64,000 nt of DNA from NCBI GenBank assembly GCA_964631325.1, contig CAZVWJ010000010.1, positions 1-64,000 on the forward strand. Reading direction: 5' to 3'. Origin of the DNA: CAZVWJ01 sp964631325. GTDB taxonomy: Bacteria; T1Sed10-126. Made by a program: the position numbers and the translations under genes. Shown here piece after piece: positions 9,378 through 17,400 of the stretch (position 1 is the first letter of the stretch; every line of letters begins with the position of its first letter). The notes under the pieces were generated by a model. It was not told the origin of the DNA, did not search any database, and was given only the letters and a program-made list of their open reading frames with translations.

Positions 9378-10427
9378 ATGGAGACAATTCGAACCGAAGA
9401 AGATAAACTGCGCACTTTCTCTGCGTCGCAGGTTAACAAGTTCTACAGTTGTCCGCGGATGTGGGCCTTTGAATACATCGAAGGGCTGAAACCACCGCCC
9501 AGTTACGCGATGAAGAAGGGAACTTTTGTCCACGCCGTGGTCGAAGAGTTTAATATGGATCCCGGTGCGTTAATTAGCGGGGCCAAACAACAGCAGAAGG
9601 ATGAACTTTTGGAAAGGATAAATGAAGTCGCCCGCCGGCTCTGGCAGGAGGGTTTGCCCGGCGAGTTCGCCGATCAGATGAAACAGAACGTGAAGAAATT
9701 AAAAGGCCAGTTTGAAAACTACGTGGACACTTTTCTCAAGCGGTTCAGCGGTGTTAAGCGGCGCACTGATTTAACTTCGGAACAGGCCTGGCGGAAGGCC
9801 TCCCCGGACGCAAACGAGTTGTCCGTGCTGGTCACGGACGAAGCCGGGGAATGGCTGTTTCGCGGCGATATCGACGCTGTCTACGAGAAGCACCCCCTCT
9901 GGTTTGACCGGACGACGATCGTTGACTACAAGACGGGAAAAAGCCCTTTTAACGCCGCCTCTCCCTTGAGCGTCGATTACAGCCGGCAATTAGACATTTA
10001 CGCCTGGCTTTACTACCAGGCCTTTGGCCACGTACCTGAAGTAGCAGGAATCCATTTCCTGGCCGAGCCGCCCCAGAGTTCGACCGCCTTTGTCTTCAAG
10101 GAAATTGACCCGGGCACAATTGAGTCGGTCCACCTGATGTTAAAAAGAGTCCGGGAATTGACTGTCTCCGAGGAACTGGAGGACTATCCCCGCAACCAGC
10201 AGTACAAGTGGTGTGAGTTCCAGAAAAACGACGGATCAATGATCAAGTGTGACCACTGGGATTACTGCCTGGGCGAGGCGGAGATTCCGCCGCCCCCGGA
10301 GCGGGACGAGGATTATCGCGAACGAAAAACCCGCGAGGTTGTACTGCGCAACCCGCTGGAGGAAGATTTAATCCTCAGCGAACACGCCAACCCCGTGTTT
10401 GAAAAAGAGCCGCCCGCCGAAGATTAG
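9378..10427 (+). CDS. RecB/Cas4-like PD-(D/E)XK nuclease family protein
   Basis: The 349-residue protein carries the PDDEXK_1 fold found in Cas4, AddB and RecB C-terminal domains. It begins with FSASQVNKFYSCPRMW (about residues 14-29), then GTFVHAVVEEF (about 48), with the RecB-family His. The nuclease core follows as RGDIDAVYE (about 163) and TTIVDYKTGK (about 177), then QLDIYAWLYYQAFG (about 203). One N-terminal Cys and three late Cys (about 277, 288 and 294) are placed as in Fe-S cluster members of this family. It stands alone, without helicase or cas genes nearby, so its substrate is unknown. The extreme C-terminus is acidic and unstructured. Confidence 0.85.
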   Translation: METIRTEEDKLRTFSASQVNKFYSCPRMWAFEYIEGLKPPPSYAMKKGTFVHAVVEEFNMDPGALISGAKQQQKDELLERINEVARRLWQEGLPGEFADQMKQNVKKLKGQFENYVDTFLKRFSGVKRRTDLTSEQAWRKASPDANELSVLVTDEAGEWLFRGDIDAVYEKHPLWFDRTTIVDYKTGKSPFNAASPLSVDYSRQLDIYAWLYYQAFGHVPEVAGIHFLAEPPQSSTAFVFKEIDPGTIESVHLMLKRVRELTVSEELEDYPRNQQYKWCEFQKNDGSMIKCDHWDYCLGEAEIPPPPERDEDYRERKTREVVLRNPLEEDLILSEHANPVFEKEPPAED

Positions 10428-10444
10428 TTTCTAACTTATTAACA

Positions 10445-10625
10445 CCTAAATTGAGCGATTCTATGGTGAGTCTGCAAGAGATCACCTGTTTCTATCATTC
10501 TCGACGACTTCGTGTCGTCTCCGAGGTATACAGCCCCTGGACCGCCTCCTGCGGTCCAATGCAGGGCTGTATAAATCCAGAAACAGGACATCTTGCAGCC
10601 TCACGCCAGAATCGCTCAATTTTGG
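10445..10625 (+). repeat. Family A structured repeat (three-way-junction palindrome), copy 1
   Basis: The ends are CCTAAATTGAGCGATT (10445-10460) and AATCGCTCAATTTTGG (10610-10625). Inside, stem P1 pairs CCTGTTTCT (10485) with AGAAACAGG (10579), P2 pairs GACGAC (10503) with GTCGTC (10513), and P3 pairs TATACAGC (10527) with GCTGTATA (10566). The strands joining them read CATTCTC, TCCGAGG and AAATCC, and recur in the other copies even though the stems differ. It occupies the space between two genes. Confidence 0.8.
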
Positions 10626-10690
10626 TAACACACTCTTTCCAAAATATCATTTCTGTGGATACAGGAAGGCAGGGGAAGACCATAAAACAA

Positions 10691-10720
10691 TGGATTCCCG
10701 GGTCAAGCCCGGGAATGACG
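10691..10720 (+). repeat. REP-like hairpin (CCCGGG type)
   Basis: ATTCCCGGG and CCCGGGAAT form a nine-base-pair stem around a five-base loop, followed by GACG. Hairpins of the same type (TCATTCC...GGAATCCAT) recur at about 30.5, 49.5 and 51.6 kb. Confidence 0.6.
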
Positions 10721-10749
10721 TTTGGGTCAGGATGGATTTCCGGGGTCAT

Positions 10750-10856
10750 CCAGCACTTAATCGGGCATCTTTAGATAATCCCCGGAAACAGGAACAATGA
10801 TTCAAGTTAGCTATATATAACGAGAAATTTATTGAAAGCCCCCGATTGAGTGCTGG
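10750..10856. repeat. Inverted repeat upstream of the MFS gene
   Basis: CCAGCACTTAATCGGG (10750) and CCCGATTGAGTGCTGG (10841) are inverted repeats enclosing about 75 bases of AT-rich DNA. The ends share the GAGTGCTG word with the family B elements, so this may be a reduced relative. Confidence 0.55.
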
Positions 10857-10877
10857 ACGGGAAGTTTTGTCTGGAGG

Positions 10878-12059
10878 GTGAATAGACGATTGAATTGTTT
10901 GTTAAGTTTTATTGACACGAAAGAATACAAGTTAGTGGTCCTGAGTTTTCTGCACGGGATTATTCACGGGGGAATGATAATTTTTCCCGTGGTGCTGGAC
11001 TCCCTGCGGGCCGAGTTCGGCTGGTCCCTTTACTTTGCCGGCTGGGTGGCCGCCCTCGGTTACGCGCTGTTTGGATTGACCGCCTTTCCCAGCGGCTGGA
11101 TTGCCGACCGGGTGCGGCGGAAAGTTTTGCTCGTGGTGATGGCGCTGGGGATTGGAGTTGGCCTGTTGCTGATGGCTTTTTCCCCCGGATCAGCCGTATT
11201 AATCTCGGGTTGGGCTATGGTGGGCCTGTTTGCCGGGATGTATCATCCGCTGGGTCTTTCTGTGATTGCCGGGACATTCACGGAGAAAACAGGCCGGGCA
11301 ATGGCCTGGCACGGGATTGGCGGGAACATCACCCTGGCTTTTACTCCGATCCTGGTGGGAATGGCCGCTTCCGCCTATAACTGGCGGGCCGCCTTTCTCT
11401 GCGGGGCCCTGGCGGCCCTGCTGGGTGCTTTGTTAATTTTACCGGCAGGCGAGAGCAAGCGACCGGAAAAATCAGCGGACCCGCCGGCGGCACTGCCGCC
11501 CTGGGGCCAGTTGGTTGTCTTGTTAGTTGCTTACTGCCTGGGCGGATTTATTTACCGGGGAACGGTAACTTTCATCCCTCACAGTATTGCGGTCCAGTGG
11601 GGGGCAAAATTGGAGACTGCCGGTGTGGGTAGTCTGACCACCCTGGTTATTCTGCTCGGAATTTTTGGTCAGTTCACCGGGGGGCGGATAGCGGAAAAGG
11701 TAGATTTCTGGTCCCTGTATCTCTCCCAGATATTTATCTACTCGCTAATTTTACTTATTTTACCGTTTTTGAGCGGCTGGTTTTTTATTGCCGGGCTGGT
11801 GCTCTGGGGAATGGTTTATTATTCCACCCAGCCGGTTCGCAACAGTTTTCTCGCACGTTTCGGTGACCGTCGCTCGCACGGCCGTCTCTACGGTTTGGCA
11901 TTTATGGCCAGCTTTGGCCTGGGCAGTGCCGGCGCCGGAATTTCGGGAATGCTGGCTGATTTTACCGGCCTGTTTGGTATGTTCTGGGGGCTGGCAGGGG
12001 TTTCTCTCGTCACCCTGGTTATTTTATACTTTAACAGGACTAACCCACATCATCCATGA
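10878..12059 (+). CDS. Major facilitator superfamily transporter
   Basis: The protein has about 393 residues and roughly twelve hydrophobic segments, with a loop near residue 195-210 between two halves of six. The MFS signature after helix 2 is visible as GWIADRVRRKVLL (about 75-87). The motif GMYHPLGLSVI (about 125) resembles fosmidomycin-resistance and nitrate/sugar exporter-like members, but the substrate cannot be told. The GTG at 10878 is too close to its GGAGG, so initiation at a TTG 12 bases downstream is possible. The last codons (NPHHP) lie inside the family B element that begins at 12041, so the element's end supplies the C-terminus and stop. Confidence 0.85.
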   Translation: MNRRLNCLLSFIDTKEYKLVVLSFLHGIIHGGMIIFPVVLDSLRAEFGWSLYFAGWVAALGYALFGLTAFPSGWIADRVRRKVLLVVMALGIGVGLLLMAFSPGSAVLISGWAMVGLFAGMYHPLGLSVIAGTFTEKTGRAMAWHGIGGNITLAFTPILVGMAASAYNWRAAFLCGALAALLGALLILPAGESKRPEKSADPPAALPPWGQLVVLLVAYCLGGFIYRGTVTFIPHSIAVQWGAKLETAGVGSLTTLVILLGIFGQFTGGRIAEKVDFWSLYLSQIFIYSLILLILPFLSGWFFIAGLVLWGMVYYSTQPVRNSFLARFGDRRSHGRLYGLAFMASFGLGSAGAGISGMLADFTGLFGMFWGLAGVSLVTLVILYFNRTNPHHP

Positions 12060-12363
12060 AATTCTAGAATTTCGTGTATAATGTGTATCTAAGATACAGC
12101 ACTCAAGACTGTATGACCAAATAAATCAAGTTATAATATTGGCCCGAAAAATTACAGGCTGTTTCAAGGAAATATATTTGTTCTGCTTGAGTGCTGGGTT
12201 AACCCAGCCTACAATCGAGTAGTTTTATTGTGAAGCTTCACCGCTAAAATTGCGTTGAGAGCCCTTTGCCAGCGCTAAACACTAAATATGGTGCCTCGAT
12301 TGAAGGCTGTCCTTCGGACGGATAATTCACGACAGTTACGCTGTTGCGAATTCTCCGGGCTAA
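12041..12363 (-). repeat. Family B structured element, copy 1 (minus orientation)
   Basis: Read on the minus strand it begins TTAGCCCGGAGAATTC and ends near GATGTGGGTTA, and it is nearly the reverse complement of the copy at 19400-19723. It contains the same internal helices, including CTTCAATCGAG against CTCGATTGTAG and CAGCACTCAAG against CTTGAGTGCTG. Its plus-strand left end overlaps the end of the MFS gene. Confidence 0.85.
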
Positions 12364-12378
12364 TCCTCAAAAAAATAA

Positions 12379-12407
12379 TTGACGATAATAATTAATCAGG
12401 TTAGAAA
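12379..12407 (+). promoter_or_regulatory. Candidate promoter of the exbB-tonB operon
   Basis: TTGACG at 12379-12384 is followed after 17 bases by TAGAAA at 12402-12407. It lies about 30 bases upstream of the exbB ATG, just outside the family B element. Confidence 0.4.
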
Positions 12408-12439
12408 ATTTATTATGAAGATATAACGGAGGTATAGTT

Positions 12440-13048
12440 ATGCTTGCTTTACTGGTTAAAGGTGGTTTGTTGATGATTCCGATTGGACTTTGTTCCATTC
12501 TGGCGGTGGTTTTTTCCGGCGAGAGATTCTGGTTTTTATACCTTAATCATACCCCCTATAATAGTTTCTGGGAAACGCTTCAAGAACCCCTGTCCAGTGG
12601 TGACCTTGAGTCTGCGCGTGAACAGGCCGCCGGGTATGACGGAGTGCTGGCCGAACTGGTTGAAGTTGGTTTGAGCGCTGAGCCGGTAACAATTGAAAAT
12701 GTTGAGGAGTCCATGAAAAACGCCGGCAATGAAATTATTCTCAGTCTGCGGAAATTTTTGCCGACGATTGATTTTATTGCCCAGGTTTCTCCCTTGCTCG
12801 GGCTCCTGGGGACTGTGGCCGGGATGATTGAAACTTTTCGGGTAATCGCCGAGGCCGGTATAGGGAACCCCAATATGCTTGCGGGTGGAATTTACAAGGC
12901 CCTTATTACGACAGCGGCCGGTCTTACCGTGGGAATTGTTGCCCTGTTCTTGCATTATCTTCTGAAGAGCAAAGTGGATCGAATGGTCAACGAAATGGAG
13001 TCCGGCGTTCGAAAAACTATTTCTCTGCTGGAGGAAGCCGATGTTTGA
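12440..13048 (+). CDS. exbB: ExbB/TolQ/MotA family proton channel subunit
   Basis: ExbB forms the inner-membrane pentamer that, with ExbD, converts proton flow into work on TonB-like partners. This 202-residue protein has a short first transmembrane helix (about 8-25), a cytoplasmic stretch, then two helices (about 110-135 and 150-175). The family blocks SPLLGLLGTVAGMIETF (about 115) and GIYKALITTAAGLTVGI (about 150) are clear. The start ATG has CGGAGG upstream. The gene overlaps exbD by eight bases and heads a tightly packed operon running to 19397. Confidence 0.93.
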   Translation: MLALLVKGGLLMIPIGLCSILAVVFSGERFWFLYLNHTPYNSFWETLQEPLSSGDLESAREQAAGYDGVLAELVEVGLSAEPVTIENVEESMKNAGNEIILSLRKFLPTIDFIAQVSPLLGLLGTVAGMIETFRVIAEAGIGNPNMLAGGIYKALITTAAGLTVGIVALFLHYLLKSKVDRMVNEMESGVRKTISLLEEADV

Positions 13049-13457
13049 AGAATCCAGAGCATTTGACCGGGCTGAAACGGAACATTCTCTTTCCAGCCTG
13101 ACTTTAACTCCGCTGATAGATATCGTTTTTCTCCTCTTAATATTCTTTATGGTTTCTACGACTTTTACTGTCCAGCCGGGGTTGAAGATCAACCTCCCGC
13201 GGTCGGGGGGAGAAGTAAAGGTCCCCGAGCAAAGAGCAGTTATTTCTTTAACTGCCCGGGGAGCTATATATTTGAATGATCGCTCGGTGGGACTAAAACA
13301 GCTTCGGGAAGCTCTGAGAAAGCATCCTAAATCTGTAGTCTTAAGGGCGGATAAATCTGTTCCCCACGGTTACACAGTTAAAATTCTTGATACAATAAGA
13401 AAGGTAGGTGTCGGTCAAGTAAGTCTTTCCACCCGTCCTGTTGAGAAAAATGAATAA
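13041..13457 (+). CDS. exbD: ExbD/TolR family biopolymer transport protein
   Basis: ExbD carries the proton-binding Asp of the ExbB-ExbD motor. The 138-residue protein has one transmembrane helix (about 25-45) with LTPLIDIVFLLLIFFMV, where the Asp of LIDIVF is the conserved proton carrier. A periplasmic domain (about 60-135) contains VVLRADKSVPHGYTVKILD, typical of the family. It overlaps exbB upstream and the tonB-like gene downstream by eight bases each, so translation is coupled. Confidence 0.93.
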   Translation: MFEESRAFDRAETEHSLSSLTLTPLIDIVFLLLIFFMVSTTFTVQPGLKINLPRSGGEVKVPEQRAVISLTARGAIYLNDRSVGLKQLREALRKHPKSVVLRADKSVPHGYTVKILDTIRKVGVGQVSLSTRPVEKNE

Positions 13458-14406
13458 ACGTCTTTTAGTTAATTTAGTAATAAGCCTGGTGCTTCACTTG
13501 CTGGTAATCAGTATACCTATTTCTTTTCCCGAGGTTTCTTCCCCGGCCCCGGAGACCCTGACCGTGGATCTCCGGACAACTCTTCCTGCTTCGCCCAGCC
13601 CCGATAAGAGTCCCGAGAAGAATCAATCCCGGCCGGCGGACCGGAAAACAGCAGAAAAGCCCCCACAGGAAAAAGAACAGCAGGAAGATCCAGTGAAGAA
13701 AGAGGAACCAGAAAATAATGCGGAGGTTGAAGCTCGGTCAGAGCCTGAACTTCAGGAGGTTGAAACCAGCCCGCAGAAAGAACCAGTTAAAAAATCTGAA
13801 AAATCCCCGGTTGAGCCGACTGGGAAAGACAGTCTTCTCCAGCGTGAGCCCATGTTTCAGTCTGACAACAGGCCGACCGGATTTGAGAGTGGTTCCAAAT
13901 CTAGTAAAGCTGTCACGATTTCTGACACGTTTAAGAAGTTTACAGTCTCCCGGAGACCGGTGAAATCACAACCGGGAAATAAATTGGAACCGGTAGCGGC
14001 GCCGAAAAATGATAAAACAGACAGGAAAAATACAATTTTGCCGGATTTATCAGTACCGGGTTCCAACGCTTCACTTTTCCCGGAGCAGAAAAAAAGCCAG
14101 GTGCGACTTCGCGTCGCCGCCCCCGGGCGGGGACATAATAAACAGGCGGGAAAGGACCGTAAATTATTGCGAAATCCCCTGCCCGCGATCCCTGGCTGGT
14201 TAGCTAAAACCGGTCAGAATGTGCGCCTTGTGGTCAGTTATACAATTGTTCCGGATGGCTCGGTGGAATCTGTTAAAATACTTACCAGTTCCGGTTATCC
14301 GGACCTTGACTCCCTGGTTGTTAATAAATTAGAAAAATGGAAGTATGAAGAGGGAAATAAATCTGAGGAACGTAAACTTGAAATTTATTTCAAGCTGGTG
14401 GCCTGA
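13450..14406 (+). CDS. TonB family protein
   Basis: TonB proteins transmit ExbB/ExbD motion to outer-membrane partners. The start is taken as the ATG at 13450, which overlaps the exbD stop. A single N-terminal transmembrane helix (about 6-22) is followed by a long Pro/Glu/Lys-rich periplasmic linker (about 35-230). The C-terminal TonB domain includes VRLVVSYTIVPDGSVESVKI and the SSGYPDLDSLVVNKLEKWKY helix (about 255-300). The total length (about 318 residues) is usual. The stop is immediately followed by the next gene's ATG. No TonB-dependent receptor lies in the window, and the neighbouring TPR giant is the obvious candidate partner. Confidence 0.9.
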   Translation: MNKRLLVNLVISLVLHLLVISIPISFPEVSSPAPETLTVDLRTTLPASPSPDKSPEKNQSRPADRKTAEKPPQEKEQQEDPVKKEEPENNAEVEARSEPELQEVETSPQKEPVKKSEKSPVEPTGKDSLLQREPMFQSDNRPTGFESGSKSSKAVTISDTFKKFTVSRRPVKSQPGNKLEPVAAPKNDKTDRKNTILPDLSVPGSNASLFPEQKKSQVRLRVAAPGRGHNKQAGKDRKLLRNPLPAIPGWLAKTGQNVRLVVSYTIVPDGSVESVKILTSSGYPDLDSLVVNKLEKWKYEEGNKSEERKLEIYFKLVA

Positions 14407-17400
14407 ATGAGTAATTTAATTACTTTACCGGATAATCAAAATCATTGGTTGTCCCTTTTCGGGGCCCAGGCCTGGCTTATTTTACTGTTAGTCGGTTTTA
14501 TCGGCGTTATTTCTTCGCCCGCCCGGGCCGGGCTCTGGGAAATTCGGGAGTATCGAGCTGCCGTGGGATTACTCCGCAACGGTGAGCTGGAGCTGGCCCG
14601 TTCCCAGTACAACAGTTTCCTGGAAAATTATCCCCGTTCTGACAGAAGAGGCAAAGCGTATTTTGGCCTGGCGGAAACTTATTATCTCCAGGACAAATTT
14701 GATTCGGCCGGGGAGTATTACTACCGGGGACTTCAGCATAATTTGCCGGACAACTATAAAACCCAGGCGTTTACCCGGGGGTTGGAATCGGTTCATCGCG
14801 CCGGTCGGCCCGGCCTGGCTAAAAAAATTCTTGAACTTTCGGGTAAAAAATTTGCTGATCAGGCACCGGATTCCGGTTTGCGACATGCGCTCCAGCTTTT
14901 TGAGGCGGAAAAAAGATACGGCGAAGCGCTAAAATTAATTGACCGGGTGTTAGAGCGGCGGCCCGAAGCTTCTTTCTGGCTGTATCAAAAGGCGGTGGTT
15001 TGTTCCCGTTCGGACAGTTATCAGGCGGCTAACAAATACCTTGGTCAGCTTGTCGAGAAAGAAGATGAATATGGAACCAGGGCCCGGTTCATGCGGGCTG
15101 AAATTGCCCTGACCCGGGGTCAGTTAGCCCAGGCCCGATCAGATTATCAGCGCTTGCGGGGAGCAGAGGAATTAAAATACGACGCTCTTTACGGGTTGGC
15201 CTGGATAAGAATAAAAAAGCAAAATAAAGCGGCGGCGCGTAAATTGTTACGAAAAGTAGCCGGTGAAGCACCGCCGGCAAAAATGTCACTGCGGATTCTC
15301 GCCGCCCGCGATCTTGCCCGGGTATATCGTAAAATGAAGTCAGTTGATAAAGCTGAGCAGTGGTATGACACCGCGATTAACCTGGCCTCTGAACCCCGGC
15401 GTTCTAAATTGTGTATTGAATTTGCCGAATATAAAGTCGAACAGGATAAGCTCCGGGAAGCGGTCCCTTATTATGAGCTTGCCCGGGCTCTTCCGCTGAC
15501 CAGTAAAAAGAGTTTAATCGAAGGTTATATTTCCCGGCGCGAGTACAAGTCGGCGGCCAATCTGCTTGAAAAAAATCTCAATAACAACAACCTGAATTCG
15601 CCCCGCTGGCGTCGTTTGCTGGCGTTTTGCTATTTTAAACTTCAGCGTCTCAACCGGGCCCTGGAGACCATCCCCGTCTTAAAATCAATCACTGAGCGCC
15701 AGGAAAAAATTGCCACTATGCGGCTCCGGGGGAGTATTTATTACAGACTCGGGGAGCTGGCTGAAGCCCGCCGGATTTTTAAACACTGGCAGGAAAAATT
15801 TAGAGGTCCGGAACCCCGGCTGAACCTTGCCCTGGTGGCGGATAAACAGGGCAAGAAACAACAGGCCCGGCAAAAATTACAAGGACTGCTCGACGGGACG
15901 CTGTCGGCGGAATTAAAAAATCGGGTCAGTTTTCATCTTGCCCGGATGTATTTTGAAGAAGAGCGAGCCCGGGCCCGAAAATACCTGGAGCAAGTAAATC
16001 CCGTTCACCTCTCGACCGACCTGGCGGTTGAATATAAGATCCTGAGATTAACTGACCGTCTCCGGCGAAAAGGGCCGACACCTCGCCTTTTGACGAGCGC
16101 GCAGGAATTAAAAAAGCAACTCAAACGGGACGTTTATTACTCTCGCTTTTACGGTCGCTTAACTACCAGTAAAGTGCCCCGCCAGTGGTGGAACAGTATT
16201 TTACTTCCCCTGCTGAAGACTAATCAACGGGTCCGCAGGGACTGGGGGGCGACTACTGTTAACAGGCTCCGGAGGCGAGGGTGGTTAAAATTAGCCCTAA
16301 AAACCGGCAAACAATTGCTTGTTCATGATTACTCACCGGGGGTTTTCCAAAAAATAAAGTTAGCTCATCTTAAAACTCTTCTGCAGTTAAAAAAATATGC
16401 TGAGCTAAAAAAGTCACTTCCCTCAGTAAAAAAATGGGCTAACTGGAAGCCGGCAAACGTTCGACCGCTTGTCCTGGTAGTGGCCCGTTATTACCGGGAA
16501 ATTTCAGAGCCCGAGCAAGGGTTAAAGAGTTTACGTAAGCTCTTGAAGACCGTGCCCCGTCTTCGCCGGGCTGATTCTGACCTGATTCGAGAAACCATGG
16601 CTGCTTTTGAGCTGAGTTTGGGGAAAATTGATGCGGCCCGCCGCCGGTTACTGGAAGTGGGGCGGGATAGGCTCAGTTTAACCGGCCGGCTTAACCTGGC
16701 TATAACTGCGGTTCACCGGGGGCAAGAAAAAGAGACATTAGGGAAGTTACTTTCCCTGCGGCAGGAGTGGGATTCACCCCCTGTCCAGCTTTATCGCTAT
16801 GGCTTTAAACTCTTTCGGTCGCTGGACAAACAACAGCTTCAGGACACCTGGAGCCGGGATTTTTTACAGACCGAGAGGTTTTCAGATACGGATAAATTTA
16901 ACCTGCTGGTCAAAAATATTAAATACTGGGTTAATGAAGGCGGAGAAACGATTGCCCTTGGTTATATTGGTAAGCTGTCGAAAATATTTTCTGCCCACGA
17001 GTTTTTGATTGAACTGGGCTACTACCGGGCGCTGGCTTTTTATAACCGGGGGGCCCTGGAGCAAGCGCGTCAGGCCTTCAATCGCTTACGTAAAACTTAT
17101 GAGCTGTCAGATAAATGGTTATACAGGTGCTTGCGCACGGAGGTTGAGCTTGCTCTGCGGCTCCAGGATTGGTCCCGGGCTTATCAACACTGGCGGGAAT
17201 TGCACAAGTTAGGGCGGGGTGGAGAGGCGGGCAGCAGAATATTGCAGGGCCGGGGAGTAGAAAAATATCCGGAAAAATTTGAGAAATTACTCGCGGTTAT
17301 GGAAAAAAACTACTCAACTTACCTGCCGCGGGGAGATACAATTTACTGGCAGGGACGAATTCGGGAAAAACGGGGCTCGGATACCCAGGCGCGGGAAAAA

